Shown in pieces: positions 55,015-63,858 of a DNA stretch of 64,000 nt. The notes under the pieces are model-generated. The model saw only the letters and a list, made by a program, of their open reading frames with translations. It was not told where the DNA came from and made no database searches. Source of the DNA: Microbacter sp049976245 (GTDB lineage: Bacteria > Bacteroidota > Bacteroidia > Bacteroidales > Paludibacteraceae); contig JBMFIQ010000011.1 in the NCBI GenBank assembly GCA_049976245.1, positions 1 through 64,000 of the forward strand, given 5' to 3'. Each line of letters starts with the position of its first letter. Within the stretch, counting starts at the first letter, position 1. The position numbers and the translations under genes are program-made.

Positions 55015-55596
55015 TCAAAACAATTCTTCTTCGACCAATTGACAAATGATGTGTCCCACTGTGATGTGAGCTTCCTGAATGCGTGGTGTATCGTTGCTTG
55101 GAATTCCAATCCAAAAATCGGAAAGCGCTTTCATTTTTCCGCCTCCGGCTCCAGTCAACCCGATGGTTTTCACCCCATTTTTATTACACACTTCAAAAGC
55201 CCGCACAATGTTGGTTGAATTTCCCGACGTAGAAAGTCCAACCAATAAATCATCCGGCGAAAAAGAAGCAGCCATACGAGCATATACCTCATCGTAGCCG
55301 TAATCGTTTGCCACCGCAGTGATGTAGGAACTGTTGGCATGCAATGCTTCAGCAGGCAGGTAAGGGCGATCGATATAGAATCGGCCTGAGAATTCGGCGG
55401 CCAAGTGTTGCGCATCGGCAGCGCTTCCGCCGTTGCCACAAAAATAAACACGCCCACCGAGTCTGAAACAGTTTGCAATGGCCTCAGATGCCTGAGCGAT
55501 AAGCTTCAACAACGACTCATTGGCTGCAATTTGATATTTTATCTCTGCCGAAGCCGTAAGAATCGAAGCAATTTTTTGATTTTTTGTATCTTTCAT
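55015..55596 (-). CDS. gmhA: Sedoheptulose 7-phosphate isomerase (phosphoheptose isomerase)
   Basis: 193 residues of the SIS fold: RVYFCGNGGSAADAQHLAAEFSGRF, LVGLSTSGNSTNIVRAF and the C-terminal HITVGHIICQLVE with zinc-site His and Glu. It makes D-glycero-D-manno-heptose 7-phosphate from sedoheptulose 7-phosphate. hddC follows on the same strand with almost no gap. A 210-bp gap separates it from hddA upstream; I see no gene or terminator in that gap. Confidence 0.93.
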   Translation of the reverse strand: MKDTKNQKIASILTASAEIKYQIAANESLLKLIAQASEAIANCFRLGGRVYFCGNGGSAADAQHLAAEFSGRFYIDRPYLPAEALHANSSYITAVANDYGYDEVYARMAASFSPDDLLVGLSTSGNSTNIVRAFEVCNKNGVKTIGLTGAGGGKMKALSDFWIGIPSNDTPRIQEAHITVGHIICQLVEEELF

Positions 55597-55806
55597 GTAT
55601 AAATCAATTTTTTAAGATCCCTTGAAACTCATTTCCTATGCGAATAGTTGATTCCTAAAATTAAACATCGCATTCATAATTCCTCAATTCTTGATTTGTC
55701 AAATTTAATTGGTCGCATCCAAAAAATAATTGAAAGGAGAATTTTCATCTCTTATTGTTTGCATACGTCCGATTCGGGAAAATGTCAAGCCGGGGGTCAC
55801 TCATTC

Positions 55807-56829
55807 TCAGATGCTCCACGTGTAAAGACCTTCTTCAACGAACGAATATTGAAAAACACGTCCTTCAAAGCGGTGAAAAACCTTTTCAACTTCGTATTTA
55901 ACATTATCGGGACAATAAAACATCATGAAACCGCCGCCTCCAGCCCCGGAAATTTTTCCGCCCAAAGCGCCTGCTTTTTTAGCCTCGAAATACAAGGCAT
56001 CCATTTGTGGTGTATTGATGCCGGTAGCCAAATCGCGTTTATGGCTGTATCCGTCATCCAAAAGATAGCCAATGTCATGGATTTTCCCCGTGAGCAAGGC
56101 ATTCTTCATTTCGGTAGCCTGACGTTTCAACCGATGCATGGCGTCCAGAGAAGTCTTGTTTTGATTCTGCACATTTTTTTGCTGTTCTTTAATGATGGCT
56201 GACGAATCGCGGCTTTGGTCGGTGTAATAAAGCAACAGATTATGTTCCAATTCACGAAGGTATTTGGGTTCAATCCGCAACGGATTGACAATGACTTTAT
56301 CGTCGGCATAAAATTCCATGTAATTCACTCCGCCAAACGTAGCGGCATATTGATCCTGCTTCCCGCCAGCCATAGCCAAATCAATACGTTCAATATCATA
56401 AGCATAACGCGCAATTTCGTAACTTCCCAACGGCAATTTGAGCCACTCGGCAAAAGCGCCAATGATGGCAACAGCCAATGTGGAAGAAGTTCCCAAGCCT
56501 GAACCGGCAGGTGCGTCAACAAAAGTAGTCAGACAAAATCCTTTTTTTTGTCGCATGTAATCTTTCAGAATGCGCAGATAAATGCCTTTGTGCAATGGCA
56601 ATAAACGATCAATCACGATGTCGTCGTCAAAGGCGTATTCAACCTGTTCATGCCGATCCAACGCCTGAAACACGACCTTAGGTTCTTTTAACGGGATGAT
56701 GGTGGCATGAGCATACAATGAAATGGTGGCATTGAGAATAATGCCTCCGTACAAATCGGAAAACGGGCTTACATCCGTTCCTCCGCCGGCAAGCCCAATG
56801 CGCAACGGAGCTTTAGCACGATGTATCAT
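55807..56829 (-). CDS. hddA: D-glycero-alpha-D-manno-heptose 7-phosphate kinase
   Basis: 340 residues of the GHMP kinase family. RAKAPLRIGLAGGGTDVSPF at the N-terminus, the ATP loop DAPAGSGLGTSSTLAVA, and the C-terminal KISGAGGGGFMMFY. The N-terminal GGGTD form is that of HddA-type sugar 7-phosphate or 1-phosphate kinases. With gmhA and hddC it forms the GDP-D-glycero-D-manno-heptose route; the phosphatase GmhB is not in this cluster. Confidence 0.88.
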   Translation of the reverse strand: MIHRAKAPLRIGLAGGGTDVSPFSDLYGGIILNATISLYAHATIIPLKEPKVVFQALDRHEQVEYAFDDDIVIDRLLPLHKGIYLRILKDYMRQKKGFCLTTFVDAPAGSGLGTSSTLAVAIIGAFAEWLKLPLGSYEIARYAYDIERIDLAMAGGKQDQYAATFGGVNYMEFYADDKVIVNPLRIEPKYLRELEHNLLLYYTDQSRDSSAIIKEQQKNVQNQNKTSLDAMHRLKRQATEMKNALLTGKIHDIGYLLDDGYSHKRDLATGINTPQMDALYFEAKKAGALGGKISGAGGGGFMMFYCPDNVKYEVEKVFHRFEGRVFQYSFVEEGLYTWSI

Positions 56830-56854
56830 AATGAATGGCTATTAAATCGTGCCG

Positions 56855-56862
56855 CAAAGATA
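56855..56862 (-). promoter_or_regulatory. -7 box (TATCTTTG) of hddA
   Basis: Minus-strand TATCTTTG 25 bp before the hddA ATG. The upstream T-rich stretch has TTTG at 16 nt, outside the normal range. Confidence 0.5.
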
Positions 56863-56896
56863 ACTCAAAAAAAATGATCAAAAAAAACAAAATAGC

Positions 56897-56987
56897 ATGA
56901 AACAAGCTCGACAAAATAAACATTGACACCCAAGATAATGTTTACGTGTGAGTTCCGTGTTAACTTAAAAAAAACAACTACAAACAG
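56897..56987 (+). repeat. Leader repeat copy F (91 nt)
   Basis: Plus strand: TGAAACAAGC (56897), middle GTGTGAGTTCCGTGTTAAC, A-rich part, ending AAACAG directly before ATGAAA at 56988. It is the most diverged copy, but beginning, middle block and end position all agree. Confidence 0.7.
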
Positions 56988-57038
56988 ATGAAATTTTCCT
57001 CACACTCAAACCCAAATCGTGAAAGGATAAAAAAATAA
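56988..57038 (+). CDS. 16-codon ORF after leader repeat F
   Basis: ATG 56988 follows repeat F exactly as the gene starts follow the other copies. The peptide MKFSSHSNPNRERIKK ends at TAA 57036-57038. It lies before the promoter of the SpoIID gene and is not part of that gene. It may be a micro-protein, a leader peptide or chance. Confidence 0.3.
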   Translation: MKFSSHSNPNRERIKK

Positions 57039-57041
57039 ACT

Positions 57042-57073
57042 GTTTAAATGGCATGTAAAAATCGTTATCTTTG
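57042..57073 (+). promoter_or_regulatory. Promoter of the SpoIID-domain gene
   Basis: TTTA (57043-57046, one mismatch to TTTG) and TATCTTTG (57066-57073), spaced by about 19 nt. The ATG at 57096 is 22 bp further, which excludes the in-frame ATG at 57048. Confidence 0.65.
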
Positions 57074-57095
57074 TTGCAATCAAAAAACAGAAACC

Positions 57096-58418
57096 ATGTC
57101 AACTGCCGAACCTATTGTTAATGTGGGCATCATCACTTCGCCTGCCCTATTTTTTGAATTTCACGGGGAGTTCATTTGTTCATCAAATCAAACCTTATAT
57201 ACCGGCACTAAAAAAGCGGCATTTCACGAAGGGAAAATTGATTTTGAAGGAGAATTTTTTGACGAACTTTCCTTTAACCCAAAAGATGCAGCCACAGCTT
57301 TCATCCGAATAAAAGATGTAGTAATTGGCATTCAGTTTCATTGGCAACGAACGGAAGATCAACAGTTTCAAGGCGGACTCAAGATTGTGACAGACGGTAA
57401 AAACTTAGTAGCCATCAATCAAATTGGCGTTGAGACTTATTTGAAAAGTGTCATTGCTTCCGAAATGAAAGCAACCAGTTCCATTGAATTGCTAAAAGCT
57501 CATGCCGTCATTTCACGCAGTTGGTTGTTGGCTCAAATGGAGAAATCGCACAGCATCAAAAAACAATCCATTCACTACAACCCCATTATTCAAACTGGAG
57601 ACAGCCTGATACGATGGTATGACCGCGAAGATCACACGCTGTTTGATGTCTGTGCCGATGATCATTGTCAGCGCTATCAGGGAATGATACGACAAAATCA
57701 GTTGGTGAGCGATGCTGTGGAAGCCACTGCGGGCGAAATATTGGAATATGACGGATTTATTTGCGATGCCCGCTTCTCAAAATCATGCGGCGGGGTGACC
57801 GAACTTTTTGAAAATTGTTGGGAGCCGGTGCCTCATCCTTATCTAACCACTTTAAGAGATGATGATTCCGATCAGACCATTCCCGATCTGACGGACGAAG
57901 AAAACGCTTCACAATGGATTCGCTCCAACCCACCAGCCTTTTGCAACACACACGATCCGGCCATTTTAAGTCAGGTACTTAACCAATACGATCAGGAAAC
58001 CACCGATTTCTATCGATGGAAAATAACCTACACTCAAGAAGAACTTTCACAACTCATTGCCGAACGCACCGGCATCGATTTTGGGCAAGTCCTTGCACTT
58101 GAGCCGATTGAGCGAGGTACATCAGGAAGAATTGTCCGATTGAAAATCGTCGGATCAAAAAGACAACTCATCATCGGGAAAGAATTGGAAATTCGAAAAG
58201 CGCTTTCCAAAACCCATCTCTACAGTTCTGCCTTTGTCGTGGACACGCATGACGTACGAGACGGAATACCTCAACGATTCGAAATCATCGGAGCAGGCTG
58301 GGGACACGGCGTCGGGCTGTGTCAGATTGGCGCTGCCGTGATGGGCGCCAAAGGGTATGATTATCAAGCCATCCTCAAGCACTATTTCAGAGAAGCTGCG
58401 ATCGTAAAACGGTATTAA
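57096..58418 (+). CDS. SpoIID/LytB domain protein, no signal peptide
   Basis: 440 residues. The SpoIID core runs from about 100 to the end: VETYLKSVIASEMKATSS, with the Glu (about 123) that is catalytic in SpoIID, KAHAVISRSWLL, EILEYDGFICDARFSKSCGG, and GAGWGHGVGLCQIGAAVMGAKG, the conserved C-terminal motif. SpoIID of sporulating bacteria cleaves peptidoglycan glycan strands. This organism shows no sign of sporulation, and no export signal is visible, so the place and substrate of action are unclear; cytosolic wall-fragment processing is one possibility. Confidence 0.85.
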   Translation: MSTAEPIVNVGIITSPALFFEFHGEFICSSNQTLYTGTKKAAFHEGKIDFEGEFFDELSFNPKDAATAFIRIKDVVIGIQFHWQRTEDQQFQGGLKIVTDGKNLVAINQIGVETYLKSVIASEMKATSSIELLKAHAVISRSWLLAQMEKSHSIKKQSIHYNPIIQTGDSLIRWYDREDHTLFDVCADDHCQRYQGMIRQNQLVSDAVEATAGEILEYDGFICDARFSKSCGGVTELFENCWEPVPHPYLTTLRDDDSDQTIPDLTDEENASQWIRSNPPAFCNTHDPAILSQVLNQYDQETTDFYRWKITYTQEELSQLIAERTGIDFGQVLALEPIERGTSGRIVRLKIVGSKRQLIIGKELEIRKALSKTHLYSSAFVVDTHDVRDGIPQRFEIIGAGWGHGVGLCQIGAAVMGAKGYDYQAILKHYFREAAIVKRY

Positions 58419-58460
58419 ACAACGCTTTACAACCTCTATATTCAATAAATTAAAGGCAAC

Positions 58461-60749
58461 ATGTCCATTCATTTCAAAAAAATTCTCTTTTTGTTTCTTG
58501 TCCTTATGTTGGCAGCATGCAGCAGCACGAAATATGTGCCCAAAGGAGATTATTTATTGAATGCCGTTCACATCAAAGTAAAATCAAAAAAAGTTACCTC
58601 AGAAACTTTATATCCGTTTCTTCAACAAACGCCCAACCAAAAGATATTCGGACTTTTCCGACTCCGATTGGGAATTTATGATCTCTCAGGACGTGACAGC
58701 TTGAAATGGATCAACCGATGGCTTCGGAGTGCCGGGGAAAAACCAGTGATTTATGATTCACTTGCCACCGCCTATTCCGCCCACGAAATAACCAAAGAAT
58801 TGCACAATGAAGGCTATCAAAATGCTCAAGTGGATGTGAATACCAAAAAGAAAAATAAAAAAATTAACCTCACTTACGATGTCATTTTAGGGAAACCATA
58901 TTTAATCAGCCGATTCTCGGTCAATCCGTGGCTCGATTCACTACTTCAGTACAAGACACAGCGAAAGAATCGATTTGTTTTTTCCGTCAAGCCAGGGATG
59001 AATTTCAACATCAACGATTTGGATCAACAACGCACCGATCTGGCAGAATACTTAAGAAATAACGGTTTTTACAACGTGCACCGCGAAGTTTTTCATTACA
59101 TGGCCGATACTTCTTTTGCACAAAACAAAGCACAAGTGGAGTTAACCGTAAGCCCTGACTTGTTGCACAACGATACGTTGCTTCACAAAGTATTTGCTTA
59201 CAAAAAGATTGGAACGATCACCTACGAAACACTCATGCCCATTGCGCCCGGACAATCTGCTTCAAAACAGACGGATACGCTTTACAGTGAAGGCTACCGA
59301 TTGATTTATCAAAAAAGTCCGTTCATCAGACTGAAACCGCTCATTGCCAACACTTACCTTGAACCAAATCAATATTACAGCGAAAAAGAGATGCGTTCCA
59401 CCTTTAGTGCATTGAATGCGCTACCTCCAGTCAAATATGTCAATTTACAATTTAACGAACAATCGGACAGCGTTTTGAATTGCCTTGTTCAAATCACGCC
59501 CGATAAACTGCAATCCTTTACCAATGACATTGAAGGAACCAACTCGGGAGGCAATTTAGGGGCAGCGGATGAATTTTCCTATCAACACCGCAATTTATTC
59601 AAAGGCGGCGAACTCTTTCGTTTCCATGCGAGAGCCTCCTACGAATCGTTGGGAAGCCTTTCCAATATTTTTTCATACCATGCCACCGAATTGGCAAGCG
59701 ACATTTCACTCAAATTTCCAACCTTTTTGTTTCCTTTTCTCAGTCGACATTTCAAACAAAGCCTGCACGGGAATACCGCTTTTACCCTTGGATACAACTA
59801 TCAGGTTCGTCCCGAATTTGTGCGCAACTTAGCCAATGCCAACATCAAATACAGTTGGAGTTTGTCAAAAAACACCACCTTTTCTTTCGACTTGATGGAT
59901 CTGAGCTACATCTATTTGCCCCGCATTGATTCGGCATTCAAAGCCCTCTATCTGACCAATGCTTCTCCTTTGCGATTCAGTTACGAAAATCAGATGATTC
60001 TGAAAACCGGATTTACCATGCAACATTTGGGACAGGGCATGAACAATTCACATCTAAGTTTTGTGAACTGGCGTGGAAGCGTTTCGGAAGCCGGCAATTT
60101 ATTAGATGGCATGTTGCATCTTTTTCATGCGCCGGCAGGTTCTGACGGAGCTTATCGTCTGTTTCACATTCGATTTGCTCAATATGTCAAAGGAGAATAC
60201 GATTTCACCTACAATGAATACTTAAGTCCGCAAAACCGCTTGGTGTATCATTTTGCCGGCGGATTGGTTTGCCCTTTGGGCAATGCGGACGTAGTTCCTT
60301 TTGAAGAAAGATTTTATGCCGGCGGTGCCAATGGCGTACGCGGATGGTCATCGTACACCTTAGGACCAGGCGGATATCCTTATTCAAGCGGAGTCATCGA
60401 TTTTGTCAATCACACCGGCGACATCAAATTACAAGGAAATATTGAATATCGCTACAATCTTTTCTGGAAATTTGACGGAGCGCTATTTTTCGATGCCGGA
60501 AACATCTGGACCATCAGAAATTACAGCACTCAGCCCGACGGTACGTTTTATTTCTCCTCTTTTTACAAGCAAATTGCCATGAGTTACGGCATTGGCTTGC
60601 GACTCAATCTCAATTATTTTGTTTTGCGTTTAGATTTGGGACATCAATTGTACAATCCTGCTTTCAGAGGAACTGATGCATGGATTCCTGCATTAAGGGA
60701 TTTCTCGAAACGATCGGCACTCTTTTTTGCCATCGGGTATCCGTTCTGA
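58461..60749 (+). CDS. tamL: TamL: lipidated TamA/Omp85-family outer-membrane protein
   Basis: 762 residues. Lipobox LMLAAC, followed by SSTKYVPKGDYLL, the usual start of Bacteroidota TamL. POTRA-like domains fill about 30-360 (KELHNEGYQNAQVDVNTKK). A 16-strand Omp85 barrel follows, with GGANGVRGW near residue 620 (VRG motif of loop 6) and a last strand ending in Phe. It would work in outer-membrane protein insertion, in most species together with TamB. No tamB is adjacent in this window. addB starts 13 bp downstream. Confidence 0.88.
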   Translation: MSIHFKKILFLFLVLMLAACSSTKYVPKGDYLLNAVHIKVKSKKVTSETLYPFLQQTPNQKIFGLFRLRLGIYDLSGRDSLKWINRWLRSAGEKPVIYDSLATAYSAHEITKELHNEGYQNAQVDVNTKKKNKKINLTYDVILGKPYLISRFSVNPWLDSLLQYKTQRKNRFVFSVKPGMNFNINDLDQQRTDLAEYLRNNGFYNVHREVFHYMADTSFAQNKAQVELTVSPDLLHNDTLLHKVFAYKKIGTITYETLMPIAPGQSASKQTDTLYSEGYRLIYQKSPFIRLKPLIANTYLEPNQYYSEKEMRSTFSALNALPPVKYVNLQFNEQSDSVLNCLVQITPDKLQSFTNDIEGTNSGGNLGAADEFSYQHRNLFKGGELFRFHARASYESLGSLSNIFSYHATELASDISLKFPTFLFPFLSRHFKQSLHGNTAFTLGYNYQVRPEFVRNLANANIKYSWSLSKNTTFSFDLMDLSYIYLPRIDSAFKALYLTNASPLRFSYENQMILKTGFTMQHLGQGMNNSHLSFVNWRGSVSEAGNLLDGMLHLFHAPAGSDGAYRLFHIRFAQYVKGEYDFTYNEYLSPQNRLVYHFAGGLVCPLGNADVVPFEERFYAGGANGVRGWSSYTLGPGGYPYSSGVIDFVNHTGDIKLQGNIEYRYNLFWKFDGALFFDAGNIWTIRNYSTQPDGTFYFSSFYKQIAMSYGIGLRLNLNYFVLRLDLGHQLYNPAFRGTDAWIPALRDFSKRSALFFAIGYPF

Positions 60750-60762
60750 TCCGTTAAACGAT

Positions 60763-63666
60763 ATGACGACCTTCTTAGAAAAAATAGCATCAATTTACCT
60801 TGCTCATCATGTCAACGATCTTCAGGAGATGATCTTTGTGTTTCCAAATCGGCGTGCCGGCCTCTTTTTTCGTCATTATTTAACGCAACAAATTCAACAA
60901 CCCATTTTTGCGCCACAAACCATCCCCATTAGCGATCTCTTCTCTGAACTTTCCTCGCTTCAAACGCTGGATCGATTGGGATTGCTTTTTCTGCTTTATT
61001 CGCTCTATAATCAAATCAGCGGGAAAAAGGAATCCTTTGATCATTTTGCTTACTGGGGTGAAATGCTGATCAACGATTTCGACGATGTGGATAAATACTT
61101 GATCGATGCCCGACAACTTTTTTTTAACGTCAAAGAGCTTAAAGAGATCGACACACGCTTTGATTACCTTTCTCCCAATCAGATTGAAGCCATCAAACGA
61201 TTCTGGTCAACGTTTGAACCGTCCAATGAAAGCTCCAAACAAAAAGATTTTAGAGTGACATGGGAACTTCTTTACCCACTTTATGAAGCATTCAAAAAAG
61301 CATTGAGCCATCAACAGGAAGGCTATCAGGGAATGATTTTCAGAGACGTGGCCGAAAAGATCAACAACGGCATCGCATTATCAATCAGCGCAAAACGATT
61401 TGTCTTTGTCGGGTTTAACGCACTGACGCCAGCCGAAAAGGTACTCTTTCGTCATTTGAAAGCACAAAACATAGCCGACTTTTATTGGGATGACAACATC
61501 TCCGAATTGCAGGATCCGGTGAATCGGGGAAGCGCTTTTATTCATGAAAATCGATTAGAATTTCCTTCTTTGTACGAGCCGGAAAAAGATTTGCACGTGG
61601 AACGCACCATTTCGTTAATCAAAATACCGTCGGCCGTCGGACAAGCAAAATACACTGCGCATTTGCTCCGTAAACTCTCATCGGAGAAGCCTGCTTCAGC
61701 AACAGCTGATGAATGGATTAAAACCGTGGTATTGCTGGCCGACGAGCAACTTTTAATGCCCGTCATCCATTCACTGCCCGAAACCATTCGTCGTGTGAAC
61801 ATCACCATGGGCTATCCTGTTTCTATCTCTTCAGCAGCGCTTTTTGTAAATCAACTGATTCAATTGCAGCGAAACGTCAAAAAGAAAGACCAAGAAGTGA
61901 TGTTCTATCACCGCCAGGTGCAAGAACTGTTGCATCATTCATACATTCTTTATCTGATGCCGGATGAAGCCAAGCAACTTACACACAACATTACGCTTTA
62001 TAACAAAGTGTTTGTCCCCAAAGAAGATTTGACAATCAATGAATTGTTTTCTGCCATCTTTGTTCCGTGCGAAACCGCCACCGAAATATTATCTTATCTG
62101 GTTTCGGTCATCAGCTTGCTGCTTCAACAACTCCAGGCGGTCAACGAAGAGGATACGACCCATCAAATTGGGCAGGAATTGCTTTTTAGCCTTTACAAAA
62201 TGCTCAACAGAGCCAATGCTTTGTTCAAAAAATATCCCGTAGAAATGGAACCCGACACCCTGCATCGACTCATTAAGCAGCTCATGGACGGACTGATTTT
62301 GCCTTTCGAAGGCGAACCCCTGTCAGGTCTTCAACTGATGGGTTTGTTGGAAACTCGGTCGCTTGATTTTGAACGAGTCATTATTTTATCTTTCAACGAA
62401 GGCGTTTTCCCCAAAAAACAGGCTACACAATCCTTCATCCCTTACAATTTGCGCAAAGGATTTGGCCTGCCTACGGGCGAGCATCAGGATGCCGTGTATG
62501 CTTATCACTTTTATCGACTGCTGCATCGTGCCAAAGAGGTTCATTTATTGTATGACACCCGTTCAAACGGCATTCAATCAGGCGAAGTCAGTCGATATGT
62601 CTATCAACTTCGGTATCATTATCAAATTCCTTTGGAGGAAATTAGCGCTTCGTTCCCCGTCATCTTCAACAACAGCGTCCCCATCGAAGTCAAAAAGACA
62701 GCATCCGTTGCAGCCAAACTGCAACCATTTTTACAACCCGATAGCAATAAGGCCCTTTCGGCAAGTGCCATCAATCAATATCTCGATTGCCCACTTCGTT
62801 TCTATCTGACAACCATCGAAGCATTAAAAGAAGAGACAGAAGTGGACGAATCCATTGAAGCCAACACCTTCGGATCCCTTTTTCACGAGGCCATTCAACG
62901 AATCTATCAACCTTTGATCGGGAAATCCTTATCCGAACAACTGCTCGATGAGTTGAAACAAACCGACCACTTGGATGAAGTCATTGCTTTGGTGTACACC
63001 CGAACCTATTTGAAAAAAGAAAACGGACTAATCATTCCCGAAGGACAACATGCCATTTTGATGAATGTCATTCGACAATACCTGATTCAACTCATCAATT
63101 GGGACAAAAAGCAGGTGCCTTTTACGCTCATTGGAACGGAAAAGCAGTTTCGACTTTCTTTCCCTATCCGTAAAGGCACACAACAGGTGAATCTGAAAGG
63201 AATTATTGACCGAATGGATCAAAAAGATAAACAAGTTAGAATTTTTGACTACAAAACCGGCAAAGAAGAGCTTTCATTCAATGCCGTTGAACAGCTCTTT
63301 CATGTTGATCCCGGCAAAAAAAGAGCCAAAGCCGTATTTCAACTTTTCTTTTATTCGTTACTTTACGCCAACCATCAATCCAATGATCACATCGAACCGG
63401 GGATTATCCTGTTGCAAAACATTTTCAAACCGGACTTCAACACGCAAATCCTTTTCAAAAACGGCACAAAAAAAGAACCGATGGTTGACTTCTCAACTTG
63501 GAAACAACCGTTTACGGATCAACTGACGGCATTGCTGGAAGAGATTTTTGATCCTGACATTCCTTTTCGGCAAACCGATGACCCAAAACATTGTACCTAC
63601 TGCCCGTTTATCAATCTTTGTAAACGAGCACCCGACATCATCGACAATGAGAACGAAAATACTTGA
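60763..63666 (+). CDS. addB: AddB-like PD-(D/E)XK nuclease/helicase-like protein
   Basis: 967 residues. The N-terminus (MIFVFPNRRAGLFFRHYL) is the degenerate helicase domain of AddB-type proteins. The C-terminal nuclease has QYLDCPLRFYLT, GIIDRMDQ, FDYKTGKEEL and the cysteine set CTYCPFINLC. With the earlier Cys this is the four-Cys iron-sulfur arrangement of AddB. It should form a double-strand-break repair complex with AddA, which is not in this window. ATG 60763 is chosen; the frame is open into the end of tamL. The genes are so close that co-transcription is likely. Confidence 0.87.
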   Translation: MTTFLEKIASIYLAHHVNDLQEMIFVFPNRRAGLFFRHYLTQQIQQPIFAPQTIPISDLFSELSSLQTLDRLGLLFLLYSLYNQISGKKESFDHFAYWGEMLINDFDDVDKYLIDARQLFFNVKELKEIDTRFDYLSPNQIEAIKRFWSTFEPSNESSKQKDFRVTWELLYPLYEAFKKALSHQQEGYQGMIFRDVAEKINNGIALSISAKRFVFVGFNALTPAEKVLFRHLKAQNIADFYWDDNISELQDPVNRGSAFIHENRLEFPSLYEPEKDLHVERTISLIKIPSAVGQAKYTAHLLRKLSSEKPASATADEWIKTVVLLADEQLLMPVIHSLPETIRRVNITMGYPVSISSAALFVNQLIQLQRNVKKKDQEVMFYHRQVQELLHHSYILYLMPDEAKQLTHNITLYNKVFVPKEDLTINELFSAIFVPCETATEILSYLVSVISLLLQQLQAVNEEDTTHQIGQELLFSLYKMLNRANALFKKYPVEMEPDTLHRLIKQLMDGLILPFEGEPLSGLQLMGLLETRSLDFERVIILSFNEGVFPKKQATQSFIPYNLRKGFGLPTGEHQDAVYAYHFYRLLHRAKEVHLLYDTRSNGIQSGEVSRYVYQLRYHYQIPLEEISASFPVIFNNSVPIEVKKTASVAAKLQPFLQPDSNKALSASAINQYLDCPLRFYLTTIEALKEETEVDESIEANTFGSLFHEAIQRIYQPLIGKSLSEQLLDELKQTDHLDEVIALVYTRTYLKKENGLIIPEGQHAILMNVIRQYLIQLINWDKKQVPFTLIGTEKQFRLSFPIRKGTQQVNLKGIIDRMDQKDKQVRIFDYKTGKEELSFNAVEQLFHVDPGKKRAKAVFQLFFYSLLYANHQSNDHIEPGIILLQNIFKPDFNTQILFKNGTKKEPMVDFSTWKQPFTDQLTALLEEIFDPDIPFRQTDDPKHCTYCPFINLCKRAPDIIDNENENT

Positions 63667-63769
63667 CTCAACAGTCAAAGTCACTTTAATTCAACCAAAA
63701 TAGATCAATACCAAAATCGGTTTCGGACGGGATAAAATGAATAAACCGCTAAATATCAATATAAACGTA

Positions 63770-63858
63770 TGAAACGAGCATGAACATTGAGATTCACCAA
63801 AAAAGATGAAAATCTGACATGTGAGTCAATACAACATTTAAAAATCAACTATTTACGT
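63770..63858 (+). repeat. Leader repeat copy E (89 nt), before a dehydrogenase gene
   Basis: Plus strand: TGAAACGAGCATGAAC (63770), middle GACATGTGAGTCAATAC, A/T-rich part, ending ATTTACGT directly before ATG 63859. It aligns with copy A along all 89 nt, at roughly three quarters identity by eye. ACGTATGAAA occurs at both its beginning (63765-63774) and its end (63855-63864). Confidence 0.8.

Noticed and set aside
57048..57095. In-frame ATG extending the SpoIID protein by 16 residues (MACKNRYLCC)
   Set aside because: The TATCTTTG promoter box at 57066-57073 lies inside this extension, so the transcript would start after it.
58461..60749. Calling the Omp85 protein BamA
   Set aside because: It has a lipobox and a TamL-type N-terminus and lacks the five-POTRA layout of BamA.
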